A DNA stretch of 64,000 nucleotides, from assembly GCA_903813345.2 (NCBI GenBank), contig CAIIXF020000012.1, positions 27,478,184 to 27,542,183 on the forward strand, written 5' to 3'. This DNA comes from Owenia fusiformis. Lineage: Eukaryota; Annelida; Polychaeta; Sabellida; Oweniidae. How positions within the stretch are numbered: position 1 is the stretch's first letter; the number at the start of each line of letters is the position of its first letter. The notes beneath the pieces were generated by a model. It did no database searches. It had not been told where the DNA came from and saw only the letters and a program-made list of their open reading frames with translations. Below, piece after piece: positions 44,600 through 56,629 of this stretch. The position numbers and the translations under genes are program-made.

Positions 44600-45790
44600 A
44601 TAATAACATTACAGATTTTCAACAAGATCCACGCCCCTTTTCAGAACAATAATCATTTGAAAGGTCATACCTTAATTTCTGACAATGTTTTTCTAAAACT
44701 TTCAATGAAAATATGTACAAACTTTCAATTGCAAATATGTTCAAGATGAATGTATACATTTATTATCTTTTATATATTCATGAGAGACCAAGACTGGTCA
44801 CTCAGAGGAAACGGCAATATGCATTACCGTCGAAAAAGGGCAAAAATAATGATTGATGATGTCATATTATATGCAAATATGGTAATTTTAATAATTATTG
44901 TATCTTATAAATATAGGTATTCACTAGGAGGGATTGAATATGGGTTTTATTCCGAGGGACAATATGATATTGACCGAAGGGGACCGAGGGAGCGCAGCGA
45001 CCGAGTGTCAATATCATATTTCCCAAGGTCAATATCATATTTTGCCAGGAATTAAACCCATATTCAATCCCGACCAGAAATAACCTATTTATTTCCATAA
45101 TACATTCCTCTAAAATGTTACATTTTGAAAATGCTTTTATCAATTAGCCAAGGTTAAAAATCGCAGGAAAACCAAAAATAGGTTAATACGTTCCAATACG
45201 ATTTTTTCCCGGGGACAATACGATTTTTTCATGCAATACGCTCCAATACGATTTTTTCCAGGGAACAATACGATTTTTTCATGTAATACGATTCAATACG
45301 ATTTTTATTCCTTCATATTTCCCTGGGCTGGGAAAACAGCAGTATTATGGAATAATGTAGGATATTGTGATACCTTCAGTTTGGTATCATTAACAGCTTT
45401 CAACTCTCAAAACTGTCAGTGGAAGTTATTGTACTTTGAAATGATTAACATCAATTCTCTCACAAGAAGTGCCACACCCCTTTTCAGTAGCATAATCATG
45501 TGTCTGACAATGTTTTTTCAAAACTTTCAAGTGCATATATGTTCAAAATTAATGTACCTATATATTTAAATTCATTTATGTCCATGAATGACTAAGACTG
45601 ATCAATCAGGCGAAAAGGTATAATGCGATACCGTTGTAAAGAGGCAAGAATTATGATTGATGATGTCACATTTTATGCAAATGAGACAATTTGCATAATT
45701 ATAGCATCTGATAATATAGGATAGTATAATAGCTTCATTTTGGTACCACTTACAGCTTTCAATTCTCAAAACAGTAGAAGTAATTGTACT
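44600..45790 (+). repeat. Tandem duplication, about 0.8 kb apart, with nested repeat
   Basis: From about 44630 (CACGCCCCTTTTCAG, GACAATGTTTTTC, TGATTGATGATGTCA) the same words recur from about 45475. Between the repeated parts sits the 44930-45345 repeat, so either it entered one unit or the units are separated by it. Non-coding. Confidence 0.7.
44930..45345 (-). repeat. AATCGTATT / GGATTGAATATGGG repeat, copy 2
   Basis: Inverted relative to 19345-19745. The first half is a near-palindrome around GGATTGAATATGGGTTTTAT and AATTAAACCCATATTCAATC. The second half carries four AATACGATTTTT units. One stretch reads CGAGGGAGCGCAGCGACCGAG. Confidence 0.68.
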
Positions 45791-46094
45791 TTGGGATAAT
45801 TAACATCAACTTTTTCAAAAATTCAAGATGGCCGACAAGATGGCTGCCAATGAATACCATGGGACAATATTCCATTCTGGGAACATGCAAAAATCTTTAG
45901 TATGAACCTTTAGGATTACAAAAAGGTACATTAAAAAATACATCTTTCGGGTGCACGGGGACCATACCTTCCTACTAGACTTCTGCCTTTATAGTAGAAT
46001 TTATGCGTTTCATAGATACACTGACTGTAGAAGAGCTTTTAATGGACCTTCAAACTAAAAATGAGAAGTCAGTCTCTGAGAAATAGAACTCAAA

Positions 46095-48260
46095 ATGTCT
46101 CAAAATGCAACATTCAGTTTACATGCTGACATGATGTCCCACCTTAATGTTTGTGTGGCTATATCATTAGCTGAAAGATTGGGTGGCCATACTGGTTTTT
46201 CACTGATGACTGCAACTGTTAAGCATTACCTGCCATTTGCGTTTGTAAATCAAGCCTCATCCTATGGGCCATATTGCAGTATGTTACTCCATGAGCTTGA
46301 TTGTGAACTTCTCAACTGATACTAAGCGGGAAATTCAGAGCTGGGTCTACTGTTGAGACAGTTACAAGGAGAATGGCTGTAATTGACACCATAGAAGGGA
46401 CAGAAAAAAATTCTGAAAATTAAAATGTTACAGATGACCTTGGGTGGCGTTACACAGACAAAGACGACTGCCATATTATACCTGTTGCTGATATGTAGGA
46501 CGGGAGCAATATCCTTAAAGCCTGAACAGTTGCCAATTAACGCATATTCTGAGAGAGAGCAACGTCTCACCCCTCAGTTCTAGATGAAAACAGCTACCCT
46601 GCAGGATTATATATCATGCGTATATCTTTTTGCAAAGAAAATTTATTTTCTTTTAACAATGATAATTTACCTGACCCAAGCATGGTAGAAGGCCACAGAG
46701 ATATGATACTTAAAGTAAAACGCTCCACATGTATAACACTGAAAAGAAATGCTTTAATGAAATCAGTTCCTACTACAGAAATTGATAGAAGGGAGCAAAA
46801 TAGGGGGGAAATCATCCCGATACATCAATAAGAACTGTGAACAAAGCAAAGGGAATCCAAAAAGCTGTGCCAATGGTTCTTAGCGAATATAACTGTAATG
46901 AAGAGGGGCTCATCACAACACTTAGAAAAACTGAGCAAATGAAATGTCCTCTTGTTGAAACAGTTATTATTGAATTTGCAGGGGTTCAATTCACGAAAGG
47001 AGCTTCAAAAAGCTCTGCAGTGTCAGAGTATGTCAAAAATGTGGAGACTGGAGTTCTTAGACCTGTCATGGCAAAATTTCCAGAGGCTACTCAGTTGATT
47101 GTTTGTGGGGAAAAATATAAGTTTACACCTGACTTATTAAAGACTTATTCAAGATCAAAACGGATGACGAAAGGCAAAGAGCAACAAAGTAACTACATTG
47201 GTCACCTTAGGAAGGATGGAGAAATTATTTCCACAGTGGTACCAAAGAATATGATCAGGACCACTGTAGGACGTTCCGAGATGAGCAAATGGCTAGCAAA
47301 GAATGCTGAAAAGCGTGTTCTTCACAAGGCAATTAAAATCATCTTTGACAGTGAGTTGTATGTTGAGGGTCATTTAAGAGCGTGTGAAAGAGAACCCTGT
47401 GAATGCACCACAAAATATGCTGTGCCAATTGAATGTTCCTATTGAGCCAATGTCAACTTTCCCTCCCATTTCGAGAAAAAGTCACCAGTGTCTACCAACG
47501 CAAGAGGGAAGATGAAATGCCCCAGACAGATTAGCTTTGACATTCCCTAGAAAGCCTTCAGGATGGGAATGGCATTGCCAGTTATGTAACTTCAGGAGAC
47601 ATTGACTCACTAGTCATACATTTGTTTTTTTGTCTCACTGAAGTGGCCATGTAAGGGTGATGGAGGGTTTATTCATCCCATATACCTCATCCTCAATAAG
47701 CCAACATCATATACAATTTACAATGTCACTAATATTGTAGAGCAATAGAAACTACAAGGGCAATTCCCATTCAACATTTATACAAGCAATTTTTAGCAAT
47801 CTTGACCAATTCCAAGACTTGGTGAAATTGCGTCTTGGTGATGGCTCCCTCAACATAGAATTATATGTCAAACTTATACACATCATTTACCGCCCAAAGC
47901 GCCAATCTGCCAACAGTTCCCATTAAACATTTCTAATTCTGCAATGATGAGCAAAGGGCAGTATACAAACCCTGACACATGGCTACCTCCTGAGCATGTG
48001 ATACGTAAAGTAGGAGGATTGGTCAATTTAAAAATTGAATGCCTGTTTAGTGCTGGCATTCATGATGCACAACTTCCCGACTACCTCGGATAAGGATTAT
48101 TAAAAGTGGACGAGGATGGGAAAACATCCTATGGCTTTGGACCCGAAAGTTATTATAGAAGTCACGGCACCGACAATTTCAATGACTCCAAATAACAGCC
48201 CTCAAAAAGCACCAGCAAAAAGGATACTGACAGTTACACCTCGAAAAGGAAGAAAGAAAT
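46095..48260 (+). pseudogene. Decayed intronless multi-kb coding tract
   Basis: Open stretches in a consistent direction are separated by stops and shifts: 46095-46319 (with VNQASSYGPYCSMLLHELDC), 46616-46831, a 202-residue frame 46837-47445 (starting MNKAKGIQKAVPMVLSEYNC, with SKRMTKGKEQQSNYIGHLRK), then fragments up to about 48200 such as QFQDLVKLRLGDGSLNIELY. The lack of introns and the length suggest a transposon-borne or retrocopied gene of unknown family. Only the 202-residue frame might still be expressed. It is not recognisable to me as a standard transposase or reverse transcriptase. Confidence 0.55.
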
Positions 48261-48299
48261 TAAAGATAACATAACTGTATAATGAGTGTATGTTTTCGA

Positions 48300-49390
48300 C
48301 AATATGATTTTGTAGCCAGTCCTACGTAATGTTACATTTTAAAAAAGATTGAATCCCATAATATTCGAATCTACGAAGTTTTATATTGTTTTATTCATTA
48401 ATGGTTTGTTCACAATTATTTGACTAATATTGTATCAATTACATATCTCACTCATATTTTACATTCTGTGATGTTGTTAATATTCCAGACATATTTTTTA
48501 TATTATGTCATGCTTTATATAAATTATATTTTTGTATTTTGTAGTTTGTCTAGTTGGTAGTTTGTAGTTTGTCTAGCATATTGTACAGTATCAGTGAGAA
48601 TATTTGATAATTCACCTTTTCTCATAAACGTTTGTATTATAATTGTGCACAATTAAGATATTTTATTTCCAAGTCTCAACCGGCAACAATTCTTAAATGA
48701 CATTGTGTGAAGATTTTTTATTTTTATTTTTAACTTGTAAAACTGCTGAATCACATTTTAATGTCTTTGTGATAATTGATATATTTTGCTTTTGACTTGT
48801 AAAACTGATCAATCAACTTTAATATAACGCATGAAATCATGGATTTAGCCAGTATGCTAAAAGTTCAATAAAAGACATTTAGATAAAACCTCCATATAAA
48901 ATTGTTGTATTTTGTCTCTTCTCAAATGGTATAAACTGCTTGATTTGAATATAAGGTACAAATTCAATATGTTGAGTACACTGTATGATTGTGTTTAAAA
49001 GTTGAATATAACTGATGTATGTATGACATAAACATTTCTATTCAGTACTGTAACCATATTTAGACCAGAAAAACACTCTATTAATGACTTAATTTGTGCA
49101 TGGAGGTCCGCTTACTCAACCAACTGCAGTAATATATGAAAAATAGGATGTACCTTGTGAGCTAGACTGTACTGTGCTTGTGTAAAATAAAACTCAAGGT
49201 GACCTCAATACAATTTTGAAGTTTTAAATAAAACTTCACGCAAGGACAACCTTAACAACAACACAAATGATTTATCTGTATTTTATTCTATTATACTAGT
49301 GATGATCATGAATCTAGAAAACGGTTTATGCACCGTGCAACGGTTTATGCATGCTTGTATAATGTAAAACGTTTTTAAGAAAAATAATCA
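48300..49390. other. No feature identified
   Basis: Very AT-rich stretch after the decayed tract. A few AATAAA words occur (near 48868 and 49186), but without a gene to attach them to. A local GTAGTTTGTCTAG duplication lies near 48541-48580. Confidence 0.4.
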
Positions 49391-49392
49391 AC

Positions 49393-50024
49393 AAGGAAGT
49401 AATACACCGATTAAATCAATCTAGCCGTTTCACACCAGAATAGCCTGACAGCGGTTAAGTCAGATACCGTTGTCACAAATGGCGGACATAACCGTCGCTT
49501 CAACTGTTTCATCACTTGGTCCTTATTTCATGGGATTTTATCGTCGCTAATTCTGTGCATGTATTAAGCTGTTGGGATAATGTATCATATGAAATCCAAT
49601 TTTCGATCAAATTGGGTCGTGTCTCTCCACAATATAGCATCTTTGATATCGTCGATTACAACGGAATCTGATTTTGAGTAATTTTTAAAAGACAGCAGCA
49701 TATGGTAATTACAGTGTCCTTTATCCCGTATCTCATTTTGATCGGTTAAATCAAATACTTTTTTCGATGGTAGAACATTATTAACTGTACAATGAGTAAT
49801 AAGACACGACTCTGATTGATTGTTGTTCCAACGGAATTTAATCTAAGTGAAGTGCTCTATTAAACATACAGTTCATGAAAATCTAATTAAAGCGACGGTT
49901 ATGTCCGCATTTTGTGACAACGGTATCTGACTTTGCCGTTGTCAGGCTATTCCGGTGTGAAACGGCTAGATTGCGCACAAATGCATTGTACTAAAAGTGA
50001 TTTTAATCGGTGTAGTACTTCCTT
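49393..50024. mobile_element. CTAGCCGTTTCACACC inverted-repeat element
   Basis: A core (49421-49969) bounded by CTAGCCGTTTCACACCAGAA and CCGGTGTGAAACGGCTAG, with about 85 bases of mirrored arms (GATACCGTTGTCACAAA, GGACATAACCGTCGCTT). Further out, AAGGAAGTAATACACCGATT is also mirrored by AATCGGTGTAGTACTTCCTT, with about 25 unpaired bases on the right. Either two nested inverted repeats, or one longer one with an insertion. Non-coding. Confidence 0.78.
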
Positions 50025-50774
50025 CTTGGGTGCGTTTAGAAATAGAGAAAGATGTTTATTATTATCCGATATATAAAATGCTGGACATTCATCTTTACGG
50101 GTAAGTGTGAAATATGTTGCAATTTTGGGTAATGTACAATACAATGTATAATTAAATCTTGGATTCATCTGATGACGTGGCGCCTTTTTAGTGTAATGAT
50201 GGTTCTTTTTTCGTCGAATCCAACTGTTACACAGTAAGCATTATGTAACTTGCGAAAAGCTCTACTTAGTAATGACATGATGTTGCCAGCAGATTTAGTA
50301 CGAATTTTAGACACTCTGTATCACATATATTTCAACTATGAGGTGAACAAGCAATGCAAACTTTTGAGAATGTTACTACAAATTGAATCATCCTTAATAC
50401 AGGAGAAGACCGGGTTTTTTCGTTTATCATATCAGAATCGCAATAAAAGACAAAATGTTTTTTATATAATAATTCTATAACATAATTGTAAGGTATCACA
50501 AAACGAATATATTTCATAGACAATTTTGCAAGTTAGCAACGTATCAATTTTAATCTGTGGAGTTGTCATTAAGTTGTCATCTTGACTATGTTTGGGCTGT
50601 CTATGTCAATAATCTGCAAAGGGCTAATAAGCCCAGCAGATATAAAGCAGGGTTGGTTGGAATTGGAATGAAGTGTTCCCTGCGCTTGGTTAGATGTCCA
50701 AGGGCAGTTATCTAGTTTGATTAGAGAATTTCTTGGATTCGTATGAAGTTTATATACATATTTTACTTTTTCAG

Positions 50775-51071
50775 TTGTATCATGCCTTGATATTCAGATA
50801 GACAATGCAGGAGGTAATATAGTTAAACAGCTGGGCCAGAGCGTTGAGCTTCAGTGTAATGTTTTGTACATTGATGCATCTTCAGCAGATATAGTTGGTA
50901 ACCCTGCGACTTGGGAGAAACTGTCCCGTCGAGATAACCCCTTGTATACTATTGTCTCTACTGGTTCAAATAAAAGAGCTGGTGTACCTGATCGCATCGG
51001 TGTTGACTTTGGTGATTATTCAACATCAATTCCAAATACAAGTGGAATAAAATACTCACTCAAGATAACAG
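50775..51071 (+). CDS. Gene C exon a: Ig domain 1, V-like first part
   Basis: The acceptor TTTACTTTTTCAG precedes 50775 and the donor ACAG|GTAAAT follows 51071; 297 bases, phase 1 on both sides. The peptide starts VSCLDIQIDNAGGNIVKQLG, has the first Ig cysteine in SVELQCNVLY, the core Trp in PATWEKLSRR, and ends GIKYSLKIT. The open frame continues to 51361 only as intron read-through. Confidence 0.8.
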
Positions 51072-51628
51072 GTAAATACAAGCTTTTAAACATACATGCT
51101 AGTACAAATGAATTTGCAGTTGAAATTCTGAACATTTTCGAATTGTATATATTCAAGAACAAATGTCATATGCTTTTTGAACAATTCTATATTATTTATT
51201 TCTTTACATCTGTAAATGAGATAAATAAGATAAAAGAGCACCAATTTTGGAAGATCAGACGTTGTTCAGGCGAATTGATTGCGCTTTCCTTTACTCTTTT
51301 TGTTAGATATTGTCATCTGGTCGCTGGGCAAATGACAGAAATATCAAGAATGAAAAATTAACTGGGCATTATTCCCGCTAAATTGACCATTTTTAGGAAA
51401 GGATGATACCACGAAACCAAACTTCACCATACTATGAGTATTTAATGATCTGCATCGAATTGACCAAAGCCCAATCTTTATTATACACGTACAATCCCAT
51501 AGCCATGATGTTGCAGGGCAAACTCACTGTTACTGTAGGATGAGTCTTGTTAGTCTTGTCGTAGATACTATGAAAACGAAACCCTTCACTACATGCAAAT
51601 TGATCTCCTCTGTTATTTTTCTTATTAG

Positions 51629-51706
51629 GACTTGAAGCAGGAGACAATGGAACATACGCCTGTCTGGTTGGAGATGTGAAAATAGAGTACAATCTCCTTA
51701 TTCCGT
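51629..51706 (+). CDS. Gene C exon b: Ig domain 1, end
   Basis: The acceptor TTTCTTATTAG precedes 51629 and the donor CCGT|GTAAGT follows 51706; 78 bases, phase 1 on both sides. It encodes LEAGDNGTYACLVGDVKIEY, the classical D-x-G-x-Y-x-C end of an Ig domain, with an NGT glycosylation site. Confidence 0.85.
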
Positions 51707-51897
51707 GTAAGTTAAACAACTAAGATATTCATGTGATATTTTTGACACCGTTTTAAGCACATCCACAGATATAATCTGTTTTAAGTGTTCTTGCATGGGT
51801 CAATTCCACAATTTCTTTTTTTCAAAGGGCTTTGTGCCAAACTAGATGAAAGTAGTACCTAGAACTCATGTATACTTTTGGTTTCAATGCATTTAAG

Positions 51898-52028
51898 CTT
51901 CAGTTGAGACAGTTATACTTGATGATTCTAAGACCAACGATACGTCTCAACTGAAAACATTTGAGTACACTGAAGGTGAAACCAGATCTCTCAACTGCAC
52001 AAGTCATGGTGGTTCACCAGATGCAAAG
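51898..52028 (+). CDS. Gene C exon c: Ig domain 2, first part
   Basis: The acceptor GCATTTAAG precedes 51898; a second in-frame AG six bases later (start 51904) could also be used. The donor GCAAAG|GTATAT follows 52028; 131 bases, phase 1 in, phase 0 out. It encodes SVETVILDDSKTNDTSQLKT, then GETRSLNCTSHGGSPDAK with the first Ig cysteine. Confidence 0.75.
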
Positions 52029-52029
52029 G

Positions 52030-52510
52030 TATATATATCATTCATCAGAGTTTTCAATTTTTTGATGAGTGTAGGCAGAATTTGCCAAAATATTTCCAGT
52101 TTTGGCTTTAGATCAATGTCTGAAGAATCTTAATATTTTTTAGAAAATAAATAATAATCAGCCTTGGTATTTTAATTTCATGATTTTAACAGCTTTTCTG
52201 ATATGAATTTATTCGAGAAAGCCTTACATTTTTACTATTAGATGTTTTTGCAAACCAGTAGAGGGATATAAGCTATTTTGTCATTGTGCGCCAGTAGCAG
52301 TATAATATATTATCACATACTGTGTACAAATCTACTGATTCAATTGGTTACTTTCTATGACATAAATTTCATATGATATGAGCACACGTTGTCTATGGAA
52401 ATGACGTCATACAACTTCATTCTGTTCTTTCCTAATTAAATTAAACTAAATTGCATCAAATTATTATTTCACTAGATTTCTACATATAGTATGTGATAAA
52501 ATCGTCATCA
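52030..52510. other. Gene C intron, nothing identified
   Basis: AT-rich intron sequence before the hairpin and CCATGG element. Confidence 0.4.
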
Positions 52511-52642
52511 CACGTTTCAGCGTTTGTGATACGGGAAATATTCCACTCAGTAAAAAAGTATCACCACTCAAGTTGCGCTTTCGTGGTGATACAAGTTTTA
52601 CTTTTATGGAATATTTCCCGTATCTGATGCTGAAACGTGTAA
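52511..52642. repeat. Perfect-ended hairpin ACACGTTTCAGC
   Basis: ACACGTTTCAGCGT at 52511 and GCTGAAACGTGT ending 52642 pair, as do GATACGGGAAATATTCCA/TGGAATATTTCCCGTATC and GTATCACCAC/GTGGTGATAC. Nearly the whole 132 bases fold into one stem: a MITE-like unit. Confidence 0.75.
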
Positions 52643-52767
52643 TAACTGATATTATTATATCACTATCTAGCTAGCGACAGTATGATTGGTCAAAACCGGG
52701 TCACATTTCATGGGATATCTGGCGATATTCAATGGCAATGCTAATCAGATAAGACAACCGTGAGATA

Positions 52768-54588
52768 CCCTTAAGAAAAAAGCCATGGTAACCATGGTAT
52801 TCCATGGTGCATCCATGTTATTTTCCATGGAAATTCATGGACGCCCATGGTAATCTTCCATGGATATTTACCATGATTTTCCGTGGTAATTGGTGGTTTG
52901 ATAATTGGTTTTTAATGGATGTGTCATGGGCGGCTTTTACCATGACACATGGAGATGTAAAATCAACAATTATGGTAGGATTTGTATTTACCAAAATCTC
53001 CAAAATGAATGTTTTGATGATATATCCCAGTTGGACTGAGACTTATCATAGAGAAAAAAGGGTGGACAATTCATTTTTTAGGTTTAGCTAGAATGTTCAT
53101 TGAATGTTAAACTCAGCTTCCTTACAAATTAGAAAATATGTGAAAATTATATAATTTTTTTATATAGAAATATGATAGTGCAGTTAATGCAGCACAGAGT
53201 AGGCCACAAGATATCAAAAACAATTGTGCAAAGGGCTTTTGTGTAGATCAAGACTAGATAGAGATTGCTTATTGTTTAGGCAAAACACTTCTTTCCTTTG
53301 AAAAAGATTAAGTCAAACTAGCCCAAGCTCTGTTTTTATTTCAATACTTTCTTTAATTTTCAGTTTTAAAAATCAATATGAAATAAATTAATAAATAAAT
53401 TTTTTAAATTACATTTCGTACATTTGAGAATACAATCAAAAACCATGGTTTCTTTCTTTGAAGTTGAGGAAACTGCAATCAAAAGCCATGGAAGTCGGTT
53501 GATTGCAGTCGAAAGGCATGCTTTTCCATGATTATTTCTTTGATGTTTCGGAAAGTGCAATCAAAAGCCATGGTTTTCCATGGTTATTCTTTTGATCTTT
53601 TGAAAGTCCATGGTTTTCCATGGGCTATTTGTTTGGTCTTTTGGATGCAGAAAAAAGAATAAAACATTTTGTTTCTAAATGAACTTCTCCAAATTAAGTC
53701 CCATTCAACCTTTATAAGAATATTATCTCTCAAATTAATGTTAAAAAATTAATATCTTTGCAACAGATTATAATAGTTCATTTGCATAATTCTTAAATAT
53801 TCTGATCTTAATTGTTATTATATATGATAATCTTACTCTTTCTAATGCTCCCTCTTCAGTAATTATTATTGACGGTGAGTGTAGACAGTGCAAGTCAAAA
53901 ACTCATTGTTGATCAAATAAAACCAAATAGGATTTACTCCAAATAAAAATGTTTATTCAGTCTGCAATAAGGGAATCCAGTGAGCTGATTTTATCACTCA
54001 TTTTGTCTTTTTTTTTACATCAGTGCCAAAGTTAAATGAAAGCAAATCCCAGCAAACAAATTATTACTTGTAATTGTGGGGTCAAATCATCAATTAAAAA
54101 AATATTAAGTAAAAAGTTCTTTGTCATATGACACTATGTACAGAATGTACAAACATATATTCAGATTGTAAAAACATGGTTGTATTTCAGGCCTGAAACC
54201 AACTTTTGTCAAGAAGGTTGACTTTCTCAAAAATTTGAGGGGGAGGGGCATCATATTCTTCTCTCTATGATTAGTCTCAATCCAGCTTGGATTCATTCGT
54301 TAAAATATTGATTCAATTTTGAAGATTTTGGTAAAAACAAAACATGCCAAAATTGTTGATTTTACAACTCAAGTGTCATGGTAAAAACATGGCATGTCCA
54401 TGAAAAAACAATTACCAAACCACTAATTACCACGGAAAATTATGGTAAATATCCATGGAAGATTACCATGGGTATCCATGAATTTCCATGGAAAATACCA
54501 TGAAAAACCATGAATTTCCATGGAAAACCATGGATTACCATGGACGCACCATGGAATACCATGGTTACCATGGCTTTTTTCTTAAGGG
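52768..54588. mobile_element. CCATGG-word foldback element (1.82 kb)
   Basis: Ends CCCTTAAGAAAAAAGCCATG and CATGGCTTTTTTCTTAAGGG are inverted and flanked by TA (52766-52767, 54589-54590). The arms of about 300 bases pair throughout (CATGGTAATCTTCCATGGAT, TAATTGGTGGTTTG, AGTTGGACTGAGACT). CCATGG and its near variants recur very densely in the arms and again around 53440-53620. It lies in the gene C intron between exons c and d. No coding capacity. Confidence 0.88.
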
Positions 54589-55005
54589 TATCTAGCGATA
54601 TCCCACGCTCCCGGGAATTTTCAAAGAATTTGTTTTCTTTCAGTGTAAATAATTTTGTTCAGTATAAGTCAAAATGGCAGACGAACCGAGTAGATTCGTA
54701 AAAATATCTTAAGACGATGCTAACCTATGACTTAATAATATTAGGGATGTTTAGCTAGACAGTGATATAATAAAACAAATATTCGGGCTTCGTGGAATAT
54801 CACTTGTGAAAGATGTACAGGTATTCACCGAAAATAGAGTGAAATATTTGTTCAATATCATTGCATTCGATTATAGTTCTTATTATTTTATTGATACAAA
54901 AAATCATTGTTTGTTCTCTCTTGCCTTGGCGTATTTGACACCCAGGTTGTGTCAACTTTGGCTGAACTGATAATCAACCTTCATGTTTTATTTATTATCA
55001 TGAAG

Positions 55006-55118
55006 CTAGTGGTAACCTTTGATGGTGTTGATAAGACAGATGAAATGGATTCCTATCAAAAATGGTACTTGGAGAACCCTGAAAGTGCCTTTGAAGCGGC
55101 TAAAGTCGCAGTTAGCCG
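55006..55118 (+). CDS. Gene C exon d: Ig domain 2, middle
   Basis: The acceptor TTATTATCATGAAG precedes 55006 (weak, but the phase-0 frame fits) and the donor AGCCG|GTAAGT follows 55118; 113 bases, phase 0 in, phase 2 out. It encodes LVVTFDGVDKTDEMDSYQKW and continues to AAKVAVSR. QKWYLENPE may supply the core Trp. An alternative acceptor further upstream (after CACCCAG near 54946) would add about 20 residues in frame. Confidence 0.65.
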
Positions 55119-55610
55119 GTAAGTGTGATTTTACAGTCCAAAAACAAGACATATGGTTCACATTTTCTTCAATTGAAGAATGAAGCAGATCTGAATGTAA
55201 TATTGAAGCATAGTATCATTTTTAGTGGTTGTAAATTAAAGGAAGAATCTGATCTATATTAGTTGACAAAATTACAAGCAACAATAATTGAACTACCAAT
55301 CTATTCCTAACAATATCAAATACAATATCTCCCAAAAGATTCGCAATATGTTATAAATTGGTGAAGCTTTTTTAAAATGATGCAAAGTGCAAAAATGTTT
55401 AAATTTTCCCAAATAATAAGAATGGTAACCATTCTTATGGATAAATAATACATTATTGTAAAAAGCTTTCGTTTTCCTGGAATAAAGTATGCACTTTTGT
55501 GATTTTAAGAAAATAGACATGGCAAGGAATGACATGAGCCAAAAAAATTCTGAAACTGAAACAACTTGTTGACATTACAGTAGTACAGGTGTGTTGCTGT
55601 GCACTGGAGA

Positions 55611-56343
55611 CATTCAGTAAAATTACGATTTATCTTCACCCTGATGTCCAATCAAAATCATTCGAGTATCTATGCGTCTGACACGTTTGGGCATCCGGTA
55701 ATGACAACGTCTACCCCAATGTTTGCACGCGAAATTGAAATTCGTGACTGAAATCGGGATGACAAAAATATGTGATATTCTTTCAGAATTATTTATAATA
55801 ACTATTTACAAAAAAATGTTCCCGAGACACGAATCTATTTAGGTAAGGTTTGTCTGGGGCGAAAGGCCCCAATAAGACAATACAGACCCAGATAAAACCC
55901 GGAAGACTGCAGCTTTCGTGTAATGATTTACGTTCATGTAAACAAGTAAAGTACACATAATCCCCATATAAAACACTGGGCTGCGTGACACGTAATAATA
56001 TGTTCAAACTGAAATATAGAAAATTTTCAACATAGCATTTGCTTCCGTGTTCTGTACACTGTATGCTCCTCTACCTGCTTAATAAGGCAATGTATCTTCA
56101 AATAAAACCTGAGCCAAGTAGATCAGAGTCTCTGGAACACTTTTGTAAATAGTTTTCACAAGCAATTTTGTTTGTGAACCTCAAATTTTGTCTTCCCGAC
56201 TTCAGTCATGAATTATGTCAATTTCGCGTACTTTGGGTAGACGTTGTTATTCCCGGACGTCCAAACGTGTCAGGAACACAAAGATACTTGAATGGTCTTG
56301 ATTGGACATCAGGTTGCAGAGAAATCGTAATTTAACTGAGTGG
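55611..56343. mobile_element. CCACTCAGTAAAA foldback element, copy 2
   Basis: Inverted relative to 33248-33898 and sharing ends (CATTCAGTAAAATTACGATT, AACTGAGTGG) and the mirrored CCTGATGTCCAATCAA and ACACGTTTGGGC blocks. It lies in the gene C intron between exons d and e. Confidence 0.8.
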
Positions 56344-56512
56344 CCTCACGAAAAAATAAAAACTAAGGCTATACGCCTCGTTAAACCATTTCCTGGCATT
56401 CATATTTCAAAATACCTTTGAGAACATTTTTGAGACACACTTCTAGTATATTCCTGGCATTGTGATTTGTTTAAAATAACCAATGACGGTATAAGCATCT
56501 ATATCTTTTTAG

Positions 56513-56628
56513 TTCTATGAACTATACGGCAAAGAAAGAGGATAACCTAAGGACAATACGATGCACAGCTAGTGTAGATGGGTTGCCCAGCAATGACAAG
56601 TTTGCAGAAGCAAAGATCCGCATTCAAT
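56513..56628 (+). CDS. Gene C exon e: Ig domain 2, end
   Basis: The acceptor ATATCTTTTTAG precedes 56513 and the donor TTCAAT|GTAAGG follows 56628; 116 bases, phase 2 in, phase 1 out. It encodes SMNYTAKKEDNLRTIRCTAS, then DGLPSNDKFAEAKIRIQ with the second Ig cysteine. The phase-1 end is the normal place for the next domain to begin. No further exon was found downstream in the window. Confidence 0.8.
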
Positions 56629-56629
56629 G

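Larger units (their letters stand above)
50775..56628 (+). other. Gene C: immunoglobulin-domain protein (five exons)
   Basis: Exons 50775-51071, 51629-51706, 51898-52028, 55006-55118 and 56513-56628 join in one open frame of 245 codons covering two Ig-like domains. Domain borders fall at phase-1 introns, and each domain is also split internally, as in many animal Ig genes. Several Asn-X-Ser/Thr sites are present. The signal-peptide exon and the C-terminus (transmembrane or secreted) are not seen. A cell-surface recognition or adhesion role is inferred from the domain type. Confidence 0.8.
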
